Translations under genes and position numbers: made by a program
The notes under the pieces: model-generated
Database searches by the model: none
Told to the model about the DNA's origin: nothing
What the model saw: the letters and a program-made list of their open reading frames with translations, nothing else
Shown: piece after piece, positions 1 to 10,901 of the stretch
How positions within the stretch are numbered: the first letter of the stretch is position 1
Layout: every line of letters starts with the position of its first letter
From: a virus
DNA: 64,000 nucleotides
Strand: one strand, 5' to 3'
IMG/VR virus record: IMGVR_UViG_3300047560_001714
Coordinates: 123,936 to 187,935 of that record

Positions 1-3000
1 ATCACTTACGATCTTGTTCTTGGTTCAAACTTTAGAACCGTTAGAGCTGCAACATCATATTTGCGTTCATATTCAAGTGTTGTACCAAGTTCGCAAAAAA
101 TACAAACAATCGCCGGGGTTAATAAAACTAGAGATTTAGCAAATGCGTTAATAACCAGCAATACTTCTGCACAAGCGACTATTAAAGCATTGTCAGCAAT
201 CGTAACAGGGGTAATATTTGATGGTATTACTTATGCACCATCTTTAGTATATGCAAATCCAGTAGGTATTTCTGATACATCAAATATCGCAAAAGCAAAA
301 AATATTTTAATTGCAAATAGAGCATTTATACAAAATGAAATTACCGCGTACATCTCGGCCACCTATTCAATCAAATTAATCAATAGATATAACGTATTGA
401 CATGTCAACGTGACGTTGGCTTGGTCGTTGATGCTATGGTTTATGATTTATTTTATGGTGGAAATAGTCAAACCAGAGATGCTGGTGAAGCATATTATGC
501 TTCTGGTGTTAGTAGTATTTTTGGTGAAGAAACGTACACTGTTGCTGCATATGGGCGATTAAAAACCGTTATACAACAAATTGTTGCTGGTACCACCGTA
601 ACAAAAACATATGGAAATACCGAAACACAAGTTACAACAAACGCACCGTCTAGTATTACATATACAGCAACAGCGACAACTAGTGCAATTACCGCAATTG
701 GTACTAAAATCATTACATGTACTAGTGTACCATCTAATATTGGGATAGGTTCACCGATTAGTGGTACAAATATACCATCTAATAGCTATGTAATTGGTTT
801 TACCGATACGACTATAACCATTTCTAATAATGTTACGACAGCGGTTGCATCAGGTGTAACATTAACGATCAATGGGTCTTTTGCAACGACATTGGCGTCA
901 TTGAGTGATATATTAATCGATTATGTGGCAAATGGTGCATATGATACGACCAGTTATATACTATCACAACCAATTGTTACCGGTCAAAGCAGTGGTTTAA
1001 TAACCGCACAATCAACTATCCTTGCAGGCAAAGCTGGTATTCAAACAAGTGTAATTGATTTCTTAAATAAAGGCGGTGGTGTATCGATTAACATAGAAAT
1101 GGGTGGTAATAAATCTATGTTAGCTAACGATTTTGCTATGGTCAATGACTTAGGCTATGCAATTTTAGCAACAAATGGTGGATTATCCGAACAGGTTTCG
1201 ACATTCTCGTATTATTGTCACACCCATTACTGGGCAAACAACGGTGGACAAATTAGATCGGTTGGTGGATCAAACGCACACGGTTCTTATGGGTTGCGTT
1301 CATCTGGCTATGACGTTACTGAGTTACCAGATTCGGTTACATTAGCAAATAATTTACTACAGACCGCTAAAATATATAAACAAGGGTCAACCGCCACATA
1401 TATGGTTGTTAACACTGACAAAACCCAAGTGGTATCGATCTGGATATACGGATATGAATATACTCCGACTAATTTATGTGAAATTGAAATAGATCATTCA
1501 TTATATGGTGGTCCTATTGCTAGATATGGGGTTTCAACAATTGAGCATACCAATATTACTATTAATGGCCAAAATGTTCTTAAAGTAAACTTTTCGTCAA
1601 CTGGTATGGATGGTACAACTGTTACTGGGTTAGCAACTGACTTATATAATGGGCAATTGGTAACTATTATTTCATTCCAAAGTGTTAAATGTTACAATAT
1701 TGATAACGTTAGACCGACTCGTCCGTCAACCGCATTGCAATATACAGATAATCTTGGAAGTATTTACCGTGTTATTTCTTATAATTTAACAGAATCAACC
1801 GGTGAAACCCTTCCAGCAAATATTGCTATTTTACAAACAGATGCTGGATTTAACTATTACCAATTACTTACCGATACATCAAGTTTAACAGTTGTTGACC
1901 CAAATGATCCCTCAAAAACACAAGGTTCAAAAGTTGGTGACACTAAAATTGCGATAGTTGCAATTTCACAAAAAGCAATTATCGACCAAATTAACAAAGG
2001 TACATATATTACCGCGTGGAGTGGAAGAATCCATAAGATATCTAGCTACACTTTACCACAAGTTATTGCAACCGGTACTTACTATAGTTGGAATAGTACA
2101 ACTAAGGTTTTAGTTGTATCATCTGTGTATGGGGTAATAGAGGTCAATGATATCGTGGTTGGTTCTGGCATTACCGGCAACCCAACTGTTGTAAGCTCAA
2201 CTTATGACTCTGAAACTCTTAGAACATCTGTTACCTTATCAACCGCATCAGGAATAACAACACCAAGTGGTTCTATTACGTTTGGTATATCCGCAAATGC
2301 ATATATTTCAATTGAATCCACACCAATCGCAAATAATTCTGCCGATGGAACTGTTATATCAGCACTTACACACAAAAGTACAGCAACACAATTAAATAGT
2401 TTGACCGCAAAAACGGTTACTTTTGATATACCATACAGTCAATACAACGTTGTACCAGCAATTGACAGTTATGTTACAATTGCTAATAATGCAACGACCG
2501 CATTTAATGGAACTTATCAAGTTATCGGTAATATTAGTCAAACTGAAATAGCGGTATCCTCTGTTTCAACACTAGCCGTTGGTATGGTTATATTACCACC
2601 GTCTATTAGTGGGGTTACCGCAAGTGGAAACGGGACCTCTATAACCTTTACCTTTGCATCACAAGCATCAATGCCATTTGTTGTTGGCGGTTCAATTAAA
2701 GTTGCAGGTATTATTCCAACCGCATATAATGGTGTGTATACTATTACTGGTGTTAGCTCAACATACATTACGGTTGCCGGAACCGTTGCTAGCTCAATAA
2801 CACAAACTGGTATTATATCTGCACACGATGGGTATATTCCTGATAGTTGTATTATTCAATCAATTAATAGCTCAACTAACTCTTTTGTGGTTAGTCCAGC
2901 GTGCTGGGTGCCATCGAATACGGTGATCAATGCTATTTTATTAGCAACACTAAAAGATATTACTATCGTAAATGGTGGTTCAAATTATTCTTCCACTATT

Positions 3001-6000
3001 CCACCAACTATTTCTATAACAGGTGGTGGTGCGTTAGTTAATGCCCAAGCAACCTGTGTGGTAATTGATGGAACTATTTCAAAAATTGTTATAATTAGCA
3101 CAGGGTATGGTTATACCAGCGTACCTGCGGTGGCGGTGGCTGGTAATGCTATCCTAACCGCTAGTATAACAAATACCACGTCAACGACCTTAACCGCTAA
3201 TAGTGGTATTAATACCACCGCCATTGCATTAAGTTATGCGAGTGACCCAGGTACATTTACACTTGGAAGTGGTGCAAACGTACTTACATTATCGGCGGCT
3301 AGTACGGTAACAACTGCTAATCCAGATGTGCCGGAATATCCATATTACGATGTTACATTTACCACCACTGGAACCGCACAAACTGTCGGTAACTACTTCA
3401 GAATAACTGGTAATAATAATGCATTATACAATGGATTCTGGAAATGTACTGCAAGTGCAGCAAACTCGTTGACATTACGCATGCCATTAGATCCAGGTAA
3501 GGCTGGTACAGCCACAGAAACCACAAATGCAACCGCATCTATGGCTACTTCTAGCATTGCTGGTACAACCTTAACCATCGGTGGTGCTGTCACAGGCACG
3601 GTGGCTATTGGTATGTACTTAACAGGTGGTACTATCCCATCTGGAACTTATATTACTAGCGGTTCTGGCACAACATGGACTATTAACCAAAGTGTTACAC
3701 AAGCATCAACAACGATAACTGGAACTAACAATCTAATTACGTTGGGGTCATCAAATGGTCTTTCGGTTGGTGATCAAATTATATTTACTGGAACATCATT
3801 TGGTGGTATAACAGCGTCAACCGTATATTATATCAGTGAGGTGGTATCATCAACACAGATATCTATAACAACTAGTTCTACCACACCAGCAGCAAGTGCA
3901 AATGTCACATTAACAACAGCCACTGGAATTATGTCATTCTATACCAATAAAGCAAATTTTGGTCATACCTATACGGTATCGTCATTTGCTAGTAAAACTG
4001 GTACAGGACCATACTTAGTTACGTTAAATATTCCAACTGTGGTTACACCAATATTAGTTGGAAGTAAATGGATAGTTGCTGGTAACGCTACCACAGCATA
4101 CAACGGAACTTACACCGTAACCGCAAGTACAACTAGTACAGTTCAGTTGAGTTATTCTAGTGATCCCGGTACCTATGGTGCTGGTACAACCACTATTATT
4201 AACACTTCGGTTGCAACACTTGAGATAACCGGTGCGACAAGTAATGGAATCGGTATCAGTAAACCATTCTCCACCGCGACACAAGCAACTTTACGTGCTG
4301 GATATGCTGCAAATGTTACCGCGCAAATTACAACTCGAATCAGTACATGTCGTGCAACATCGCACGATTTCTTAGATATTGGTACTGGTGGATACAGTAC
4401 ATCGAACTATCCATATCAAATTTACGGAAACCCAGCGCAATCAAAAGATCAATCAAAAGAGATTAAAGAAGATGGTGTTGGGCGTGTGTTTTATGTTAGT
4501 ACTGACCAAGATGGTATTTTCCGAGTTGGTCGATTCTTTACTGTTGACCAAGGAACTGGTTCTGTAACATTTAGTTCTAACTTTGCGTTATCAAATATTG
4601 ATGGGTTAGGATTTAAAACTGGCGCCGTTGTTCGTGAATTCTCAACCGATAGTACAATGACAACGAACGCATCTGATGTTATACCAGTTCAAAGTGCTAT
4701 TCGTGGATATATTGACAAACGCCTTGGTATAGATCACGGTGGTAATCCATTAGTTGCTAGGGATTTGGTCGGTCCAGGCTACCTACCATTAACTGGTATT
4801 ATTGCAATGAAAGGTACCTTATTAATGGGTGGGAACTCGATTACTAACTTACCATTACCATCATTGTCTGGTGATGCTGCCAATAAAGCATATGTCGATT
4901 CATTAAATTTATTAAGTAAACTTGGTGACGTTGACACTCTTACAAACGCACCTTCAAATGGCCAATTTTTTGTATTTGATGGAACCACCTCAAAATGGAA
5001 AAATTCATCTATATCTGGAAATGTAGCTATAACATATTCTGGTGGTGTGCTTAGTACAGCAATCAATACTGGTGTTATTACTGATTCAATGATTAATAGT
5101 AATGCGGCGATTGCACAAAGTAAACTAAGTTTAAATGCCGCGACAACACGAGTAAGTGCAGCTGGAATTGCCCAATCTGACCGTGGATTAGCAAGTTTCA
5201 ACAATACCCAATTTACAGCAACCAATGGATGGATCGAGTTACAATCCGCAACATCGGCCGCAACCGGTGTTACTTATAGTAAAATACAGTATATGAGTAA
5301 TGGTACCGTATTGGGTAACAATACTGGTGCAGCTGCAGTACCACGCGAAATAACATTTGGTGATGTTGTAACAAACGGTAATGGATTGAAAAATACATCA
5401 TTTGCGTTCTCAGGTATTGTATCAGTGACTTATGATGGGTCAAATACCGCAAATAACACATACACCTCTCAGGCTGTTACAACCATCGGGGCTAGTGATA
5501 GTTTGGTAAAAACTGACAATGCTGGAAAAATTGATGTTACCGCATTGAAAATCGATGGAAAGTTGATTATTGATACAACCGCGTCACCAGCTAGTGTTGA
5601 TTTCTACACACCAAACACATATAAATTTATGTCATCCACTGGTACAACGTCATCGGACACAGTTACAACCACCTTTGGTACATTGGATACTGGTACTGGA
5701 ACATTAAAAACCACGACCATCACATCTGGATTGACAAACTTAGTTCAAAACCAAGGTACCATTACCGGTAATTGGCGTATGACGTCTGGTAGTATATTAG
5801 ATTTAAATACCAATTCTACCACATTAAAAGCCTATAACATTACGACAGATGGTACTGATACTGGTGCTGGCACAATTCAAGGGGCTTGGACCTTAACTGG
5901 TGCTAGTAAGTTACAAGCGACTTATGCTGATTTGGCCGAATTCTATGAAGGTGACAAAGAATATGAACCAGGTACCGTGCTTGTATTTGGCGGTGATAAA

Positions 6001-6300
6001 GAAGTCACGATCTCAACATCGGTAAACGATACCGCGTTGGCTGGTGTCGTGACAACAAATCCAGCATACATTATGAATGCAGAACAAGCTGGTAACAGAA
6101 ACTGTATTGCATTGATAGGTAGAACACCTTGCAAAGTCATTGGTAGAATTAAAAAAGGTGAATTACTAACAACATCTAATACACCAGGATATGCGGTTAA
6201 AGCATTAAATCCAACATTGGGTGCTATTATTGGTAAAGCATTGGAAAACAAAGACTACGGTGAAGCCGGTGTAATTGAAATTGCCGTAGGGAGAGCATAA
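1..6300 (+). CDS. Giant tail-fibre/baseplate-region structural protein, 5' end outside window
   Basis: The frame is open from base 1 without a stop, so the true start lies left of the window; 2,099 codons are visible. The centre is a chain of Ser/Thr/Val-rich beta modules with a recurring AYNGTY-type core (near 2500, 2725, 3425 and 4095). Around 4480-4720 comes a block with STDQDGIFRVGRFF and VVREFSTD, a pattern I associate with tail structural proteins of T4-like marine phages, then a fibre motif MGGNSITNLPLP. The last ~120 residues (from ADLAEFYEGD) recur at the C-terminus of the minus-strand fibre at 54822-56360. Host-binding or fibre-attachment role is inferred from context and composition; no enzyme motif is seen. 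Confidence 0.85.
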   Translation: MTYDLVLGSNFRTVRAATSYLRSYSSVVPSSQKIQTIAGVNKTRDLANALITSNTSAQATIKALSAIVTGVIFDGITYAPSLVYANPVGISDTSNIAKAKNILIANRAFIQNEITAYISATYSIKLINRYNVLTCQRDVGLVVDAMVYDLFYGGNSQTRDAGEAYYASGVSSIFGEETYTVAAYGRLKTVIQQIVAGTTVTKTYGNTETQVTTNAPSSITYTATATTSAITAIGTKIITCTSVPSNIGIGSPISGTNIPSNSYVIGFTDTTITISNNVTTAVASGVTLTINGSFATTLASLSDILIDYVANGAYDTTSYILSQPIVTGQSSGLITAQSTILAGKAGIQTSVIDFLNKGGGVSINIEMGGNKSMLANDFAMVNDLGYAILATNGGLSEQVSTFSYYCHTHYWANNGGQIRSVGGSNAHGSYGLRSSGYDVTELPDSVTLANNLLQTAKIYKQGSTATYMVVNTDKTQVVSIWIYGYEYTPTNLCEIEIDHSLYGGPIARYGVSTIEHTNITINGQNVLKVNFSSTGMDGTTVTGLATDLYNGQLVTIISFQSVKCYNIDNVRPTRPSTALQYTDNLGSIYRVISYNLTESTGETLPANIAILQTDAGFNYYQLLTDTSSLTVVDPNDPSKTQGSKVGDTKIAIVAISQKAIIDQINKGTYITAWSGRIHKISSYTLPQVIATGTYYSWNSTTKVLVVSSVYGVIEVNDIVVGSGITGNPTVVSSTYDSETLRTSVTLSTASGITTPSGSITFGISANAYISIESTPIANNSADGTVISALTHKSTATQLNSLTAKTVTFDIPYSQYNVVPAIDSYVTIANNATTAFNGTYQVIGNISQTEIAVSSVSTLAVGMVILPPSISGVTASGNGTSITFTFASQASMPFVVGGSIKVAGIIPTAYNGVYTITGVSSTYITVAGTVASSITQTGIISAHDGYIPDSCIIQSINSSTNSFVVSPACWVPSNTVINAILLATLKDITIVNGGSNYSSTIPPTISITGGGALVNAQATCVVIDGTISKIVIISTGYGYTSVPAVAVAGNAILTASITNTTSTTLTANSGINTTAIALSYASDPGTFTLGSGANVLTLSAASTVTTANPDVPEYPYYDVTFTTTGTAQTVGNYFRITGNNNALYNGFWKCTASAANSLTLRMPLDPGKAGTATETTNATASMATSSIAGTTLTIGGAVTGTVAIGMYLTGGTIPSGTYITSGSGTTWTINQSVTQASTTITGTNNLITLGSSNGLSVGDQIIFTGTSFGGITASTVYYISEVVSSTQISITTSSTTPAASANVTLTTATGIMSFYTNKANFGHTYTVSSFASKTGTGPYLVTLNIPTVVTPILVGSKWIVAGNATTAYNGTYTVTASTTSTVQLSYSSDPGTYGAGTTTIINTSVATLEITGATSNGIGISKPFSTATQATLRAGYAANVTAQITTRISTCRATSHDFLDIGTGGYSTSNYPYQIYGNPAQSKDQSKEIKEDGVGRVFYVSTDQDGIFRVGRFFTVDQGTGSVTFSSNFALSNIDGLGFKTGAVVREFSTDSTMTTNASDVIPVQSAIRGYIDKRLGIDHGGNPLVARDLVGPGYLPLTGIIAMKGTLLMGGNSITNLPLPSLSGDAANKAYVDSLNLLSKLGDVDTLTNAPSNGQFFVFDGTTSKWKNSSISGNVAITYSGGVLSTAINTGVITDSMINSNAAIAQSKLSLNAATTRVSAAGIAQSDRGLASFNNTQFTATNGWIELQSATSAATGVTYSKIQYMSNGTVLGNNTGAAAVPREITFGDVVTNGNGLKNTSFAFSGIVSVTYDGSNTANNTYTSQAVTTIGASDSLVKTDNAGKIDVTALKIDGKLIIDTTASPASVDFYTPNTYKFMSSTGTTSSDTVTTTFGTLDTGTGTLKTTTITSGLTNLVQNQGTITGNWRMTSGSILDLNTNSTTLKAYNITTDGTDTGAGTIQGAWTLTGASKLQATYADLAEFYEGDKEYEPGTVLVFGGDKEVTISTSVNDTALAGVVTTNPAYIMNAEQAGNRNCIALIGRTPCKVIGRIKKGELLTTSNTPGYAVKALNPTLGAIIGKALENKDYGEAGVIEIAVGRA

Positions 6301-7142
6301 TGGCACGTCAAATAATTAATATTGGAACAACAGTAAATGATCGCAGCGGTGACCCGCTGCGAACAGCATTTGATAAAGCAAATCATAATTTTACAGAACT
6401 TTATAGCGCGGTCGGCGCAGATATTCAAATTCCAGCGCAAACTGGTAATAACGGAAAATACCTTACAACCAACGGTCAAGAACTAACGTGGGCAACGATA
6501 GAACCCCCTAGTTCGACACCATCCAATAGTATAGTGAATGGATCATATACCGTATCCGTTGATACTTTTGGCGTATTAAATGTCCCATTATCTCAGTTTA
6601 ATACCGCTCAAGTATTTGCCCCAACGAATGAAACGTTAATGTTAGGTAACAGTAGCCATTATGTACAAATACGAGGGACAGATGGTGCAATTATGTTCCC
6701 TGATTATTCAGTACAATCCACCGCATATCCTGGAATAGTCAATCGAGCAAACGGAAGTGAAACACTAGCGGTTGGTGTTAATATCTTGTCAGCCGATTTT
6801 TTACGTGTACGACTAGTGGCGGGAATGGGTGACACCTTAAATGTCGAAATTCAATACAATCGGGATATTACCGCATCCGTTATATTGACATCAACAACTG
6901 TTGCTTACGGAGTGGCTGACGAATCTATGAACCTGTGGAACGGTAGTACGGTTCTACAGGCTAACACAACCACATGGTATACCATAAATGCCAATACTCT
7001 TACAACATCCGGTGATATGGTAACTGCAATTTTTGCAGATAGTAGTTATCATAAAATGTATCGAATAACGGTAATAGTAAGACATATACCTAATATAACT
7101 ACGCTCGGTGATGCCTATTGTTCGATAGAAGTCTTAAAATAA
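6300..7142 (+). CDS. Small fibre-like structural protein
   Basis: 280 residues. The start codon overlaps the previous stop (TAATG), suggesting translational coupling. The N-terminus INIGTTVNDRSGDPLRTAF followed by NFTELY is a head module shared with the protein at 7186-7746. I recognise it from tail/baseplate-associated proteins of T4-like cyanophages. The rest is beta-rich, with no enzyme motif. Probably part of the tail-fibre or baseplate periphery; function inferred only from the shared module and neighbours. Confidence 0.8.
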   Translation: MARQIINIGTTVNDRSGDPLRTAFDKANHNFTELYSAVGADIQIPAQTGNNGKYLTTNGQELTWATIEPPSSTPSNSIVNGSYTVSVDTFGVLNVPLSQFNTAQVFAPTNETLMLGNSSHYVQIRGTDGAIMFPDYSVQSTAYPGIVNRANGSETLAVGVNILSADFLRVRLVAGMGDTLNVEIQYNRDITASVILTSTTVAYGVADESMNLWNGSTVLQANTTTWYTINANTLTTSGDMVTAIFADSSYHKMYRITVIVRHIPNITTLGDAYCSIEVLK

Positions 7143-7158
7143 ATTGAATTACCGCTGA

Positions 7159-7167
7159 AATAAATAC
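7159..7167 (+). promoter_or_regulatory. T4-type late promoter element
   Basis: AATAAATAC, one base from TATAAATAC, in the short gap before the fibre gene at 7186. The start codon follows 18 bases after the element. Confidence 0.55.
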
Positions 7168-7185
7168 ACCATAGGATATTAAAAT

Positions 7186-7746
7186 ATGACAATTCAAACA
7201 ATAAACTTAGGAAGTTACGCCAACGATGGAACGGGTGATGATTTACGAACAGCATTTCAAAAAGTAAATGCAAATTTTACAGAACTTAGCCATACGGTAA
7301 CTATTGCCAACGCCGAAAATATCGGGAATGGTACTGGACTATTTGCGCAACGTGCTAATGCAAATTTACAATTCAAATCATTGTTATCGGATGATAATAG
7401 TGTTATTATAACCCATTCGGCGGATTGGGTTAATCTTCAATCAGTAACACAGGTTGAGTTAGACACCGCCCCGCTATTAGGGGCAAATCTCGGCCTTAAT
7501 GGACATAATATTTATGGCCCAGGTGACGTTCAAACAACAATATGGGGTGAAGATATGAAACTTTTAAGTTCATTGGTTACCACATTATTATATTCTAATA
7601 CTAACATTCATGTTGATCTTGGGTATATTAATATTCCAACTGGGGCATCATCGTTGAACCCTCGCGGGGTATCTTTGGATTTTGGTGGATTTCTTGGTAA
7701 TCCTAGAAACGATGTTGAATTTGGGTTCTTTGATGCAACCCCATAA
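7186..7746 (+). CDS. Small fibre-like structural protein, paralogue of upstream gene
   Basis: 186 residues. The N-terminus INLGSYANDGTGDDLRTAF plus NFTEL matches the head module of the 6300-7142 product, so the pair arose by duplication of that module; the C-terminal parts differ. It is preceded by a late promoter element and a weak ribosome-binding site (AGGA). Structural tail role inferred from the module and from the surrounding fibre genes. Confidence 0.78.
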   Translation: MTIQTINLGSYANDGTGDDLRTAFQKVNANFTELSHTVTIANAENIGNGTGLFAQRANANLQFKSLLSDDNSVIITHSADWVNLQSVTQVELDTAPLLGANLGLNGHNIYGPGDVQTTIWGEDMKLLSSLVTTLLYSNTNIHVDLGYINIPTGASSLNPRGVSLDFGGFLGNPRNDVEFGFFDATP

Positions 7747-7760
7747 TTACGAGAATATTA

Positions 7761-10091
7761 ATGACTAATATATGGAATATTCGTTCTGGTGAAAATATTG
7801 GAACAATAAATGAACGAACCCCGGTGGATATACGATTGCCAATTTCGTTCGACCAGTTGCCATCCGATTTGACATTCACAGTCATTTCTGGTAGTCTTCC
7901 TGGTGGGTTATACATAAAAAACCAACATATAATTGGTATGGCATATGAGGTGGCAAGAAATACAAACTTTACATTTTGTATAAGAGCATCATCCAGTGCT
8001 GGTATTTCAGATAGAACTATGGTTATAACTATAGCTGGCCCTGACACACCAGAATTTATCACATTGGCTGGGAATCAGATTAGAAATCTCGATATAGGGC
8101 CAAACCACCAATTATTTGTTGTATCTAACACGTATGTCGATTATCAACTAGAGGCATTTGACCCAGATACAGCGGCTGGCCAAAAATTAAGCTATTTTAT
8201 ACCAAGTAAAGACGGTGAATTGCCACCTGGATTATCATTGACAGAAGATGGTCGAATATATGGCATTATAAAACCAGTCTTAACCTTAAAAAAATCTGAT
8301 GGAAACGGTGCATTTGATACTGCCCAATTTGATGATACGCCATACGACTTTGGTATAAGATCATCAAATGGATATGACTCATATTATTATGAATCAAAAT
8401 CTTATGACTTTTCATTACCGGCAGCACGTCCACAATCTCTCAACCGTAACTACGAGTTTTATGTAACAGTTACTGACGGTGATTCATATGTCCGACGCAA
8501 GTTTGCAATATATGTTGTTGGTGATGATTACTTCCGCGCCGATAGTACAAGTTTCATTAATGATACAGGATTCTTTACCGCAGACGTTACATATATGTCT
8601 GCACCAATATGGCTTACAAAATCCAATTTGGGTGAGTTTAGAGCAAATAATTATGTATTAGTTAAGTTAGATACCTATGATGTAAGTCAGGTAATCTATA
8701 GTATAGATAATATTAATCATTTACCACCAGGTATGAAATTTGATCCAATTACCGGTGATATATTTGGTAAAATCCCATATCAACCAGCTATTACCAAAAC
8801 ATATACGTTTACAATCACAGCCACACGGTATGGTAATAAGGATGAAACAGCAGAATCTTCTAGAACATTTAGCATGTCCGTGTTTGGTGAACTGGATAGT
8901 GTGTTATCATGGGTGACTGATAGTAATTTAGGTTCATTGGATGCAAATTCTCCATCTGTATTAAAAGTATCGGCGGTATGTAGTCTACCATCATCAGTAT
9001 TAATTTATCACATTACAAGCGGGTCACTACCACCTGGGTTAACCCTTGATGTAAATGGGGAAATTGTTGGAAATATTCAACAATTTAAAGATGTTTCTAA
9101 AAATATCAATGGTATTCTAGCATTTGATACTAACGATACCACTTTCGATAACAATACAACTATATTTGACCGAGTATTCACATTTACAGTCCAAGTACGT
9201 GACCAATATAGTATAAACACTAACACTAAACAATTCACATTGAGTGTTAATACCCCAGACAAAATTCCATATAGTAATATTAAAGTAATGCCACTGTTGA
9301 AACCTGCGCATCGTGCTATGTGGAAAGATTTTATTAATGACACAACCATCTTTCCACCTGATAGTATTTACCGCACAAATGACCAAACTTTTGGGATTCA
9401 AACCAACATGGAAATGACCATATATGCCGGAATCAATACAACGGATGCCGCCGCATATATTAGTGCAATGGGTTTAAATCATAAAAAGAAAAGATTTAAC
9501 TTCGGTAGTATAAAAAAGGCGTTGGCCAGAGAAACATACACTAGTGATGTGATATATGAAGTAATATACATCGAAATGATAGATCCATATGAACCAAATG
9601 GTAAAAAATTAGCACCAAGTTTATCAAAGTTAGGAAAAATGTCACCACCGATTACTGTTGATGAAAGTGTTGATTTTTGGGATATGCCTTTAAACCAATT
9701 AGATGCATCTCAAAATAGACCACATAATATAATAACGGTTGACAGCACCGGATATAAAAGTTCGAACTCGCAGCCATCAACTTATTATCCAAACAGCATT
9801 TCTAATTGGCGTAAAAGAATTCGTGCGATCGGTTCAACTGATAGAAAATTCTTACCATTATGGATGAGAACAATTCAATCTGAAACAAAACTAGAACTTG
9901 GATTTACTTTAGCGATACCACTCTGTTTTTGTAAACCAGGTACCGCTGATGACATATTATTAAATATAAAACACAGTTCATTTGATTTTAAACAAATTGA
10001 TTACACCATTGACAGATATATAATTGATGCGGTCGATGGATATACCAATGATAAATATTTGGTATTTAGAAACGATAGGATAACAATATGA
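7761..10091 (+). CDS. Large structural protein with putative-Ig (cadherin-like) repeats
   Basis: 776 residues. Several repeats carry the signature of putative Ig domains: an LPPGL or LPPGM turn followed by an ITGDIFGK-type strand (near residues 155-170, 330-345 and 420-435), matching He_PIG/cadherin-like folds that extend phage fibres and adhesins. The C-terminal ~250 residues lack these repeats and may attach the protein to the tail. Its stop overlaps the next start by 4 bases. No catalytic motif is visible. Adhesion or baseplate role is inferred. Confidence 0.8.
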   Translation: MTNIWNIRSGENIGTINERTPVDIRLPISFDQLPSDLTFTVISGSLPGGLYIKNQHIIGMAYEVARNTNFTFCIRASSSAGISDRTMVITIAGPDTPEFITLAGNQIRNLDIGPNHQLFVVSNTYVDYQLEAFDPDTAAGQKLSYFIPSKDGELPPGLSLTEDGRIYGIIKPVLTLKKSDGNGAFDTAQFDDTPYDFGIRSSNGYDSYYYESKSYDFSLPAARPQSLNRNYEFYVTVTDGDSYVRRKFAIYVVGDDYFRADSTSFINDTGFFTADVTYMSAPIWLTKSNLGEFRANNYVLVKLDTYDVSQVIYSIDNINHLPPGMKFDPITGDIFGKIPYQPAITKTYTFTITATRYGNKDETAESSRTFSMSVFGELDSVLSWVTDSNLGSLDANSPSVLKVSAVCSLPSSVLIYHITSGSLPPGLTLDVNGEIVGNIQQFKDVSKNINGILAFDTNDTTFDNNTTIFDRVFTFTVQVRDQYSINTNTKQFTLSVNTPDKIPYSNIKVMPLLKPAHRAMWKDFINDTTIFPPDSIYRTNDQTFGIQTNMEMTIYAGINTTDAAAYISAMGLNHKKKRFNFGSIKKALARETYTSDVIYEVIYIEMIDPYEPNGKKLAPSLSKLGKMSPPITVDESVDFWDMPLNQLDASQNRPHNIITVDSTGYKSSNSQPSTYYPNSISNWRKRIRAIGSTDRKFLPLWMRTIQSETKLELGFTLAIPLCFCKPGTADDILLNIKHSSFDFKQIDYTIDRYIIDAVDGYTNDKYLVFRNDRITI
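10050..10058 (+). promoter_or_regulatory. Possible late promoter element inside upstream gene
   Basis: GATAAATAT lies 30 bases before the start of the 10088 gene, inside the end of the preceding gene. It matches the late element seen elsewhere in the window, but a chance match in AT-rich coding DNA is possible. Confidence 0.3.
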
Positions 10092-10681
10092 GTAATATAA
10101 ATTATGCAGCAATTGATGTCACATACCCGATTGCGGGACAAGACAATAATAGTCAAGGATTTCGTGATAACTTTGCGGCAATTCAGACCGCATTAAGCGA
10201 GGCGGATGCTGCAATAACAAATTTAGAAGCAAAAGCACTGTTAAACACCGATATTGGTGTTGAAAGTACAGACCCAGCTATTAATGATTTACTTGGTAGT
10301 AGTATTACCAATGGTTCATTTAATCAATTTTATAGTGTAATCAATGCTGACACCATTACAACGTCAGTCAAAGATGTTGATTTGAGAAATGGTTCATTCC
10401 AAACATTTACATATACCGCTAACCGTGCGATTAGATTTAACTATTGGCCATCTGAATTATATGCGGTTGTTAGACTTCACTTAATTAATGAATCTGGTGC
10501 TTCCAGAACCCCAACCTTTTCGACTGTTAATAACGGTACTATTCATATGGAGCAATCATTTCCTGAAGATTTTACTGTCCTCGATGCCACACAAGCTGTT
10601 GTTGAAGCATGGAGTTATGACGGCGGGTTAAATGTATACATGCGTTTATTAGGAGTTTTCGATGCACCCGTTAGTGCATAA
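10088..10681 (+). CDS. Tail-associated structural protein
   Basis: 197 residues. The N-terminal region has a YPIAGQDNNSQGFRDNF pattern followed by a helical stretch with LEAKALL, which I know from small structural proteins near fibre genes in T4-like marine phages. The C-terminal part is beta-rich. It overlaps its upstream neighbour by 4 bases and its downstream neighbour by 20, consistent with one late operon. Exact location in the virion is unknown. Confidence 0.75.
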   Translation: MSNINYAAIDVTYPIAGQDNNSQGFRDNFAAIQTALSEADAAITNLEAKALLNTDIGVESTDPAINDLLGSSITNGSFNQFYSVINADTITTSVKDVDLRNGSFQTFTYTANRAIRFNYWPSELYAVVRLHLINESGASRTPTFSTVNNGTIHMEQSFPEDFTVLDATQAVVEAWSYDGGLNVYMRLLGVFDAPVSA

Positions 10682-10892
10682 CTTAGGGTCATCGACCACC
10701 GCAGAACTTGAGGCCAAAGCTGCGGATTTATCAAAAAAATATTTTATGACGCATAATACTGAGCTAAAATCTCAAATTGTTGCAATACTTGAAACATATA
10801 AAGACGAAATTGCATCACGTAGACAAGCTGAATTTAATGCATTAATGGCTAAAAGCGAAAAAGGACTTGACAAACTCATTAATATCGATTAA
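10662..10892 (+). CDS. Conserved small helical protein, unknown function
   Basis: 76 residues, mostly charged helix, with no signal peptide or membrane segment. It starts inside the previous gene (20-base overlap) behind a good AGGAG site at 10651. Its Leu-x-x-Lys pattern is compatible with a coiled coil. Position at the end of the fibre operon suggests a tail or assembly role, but nothing in the sequence proves it. Confidence 0.7.
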   Translation: MHPLVHNLGSSTTAELEAKAADLSKKYFMTHNTELKSQIVAILETYKDEIASRRQAEFNALMAKSEKGLDKLINID

Positions 10893-10901
10893 AATAGATT
10901 A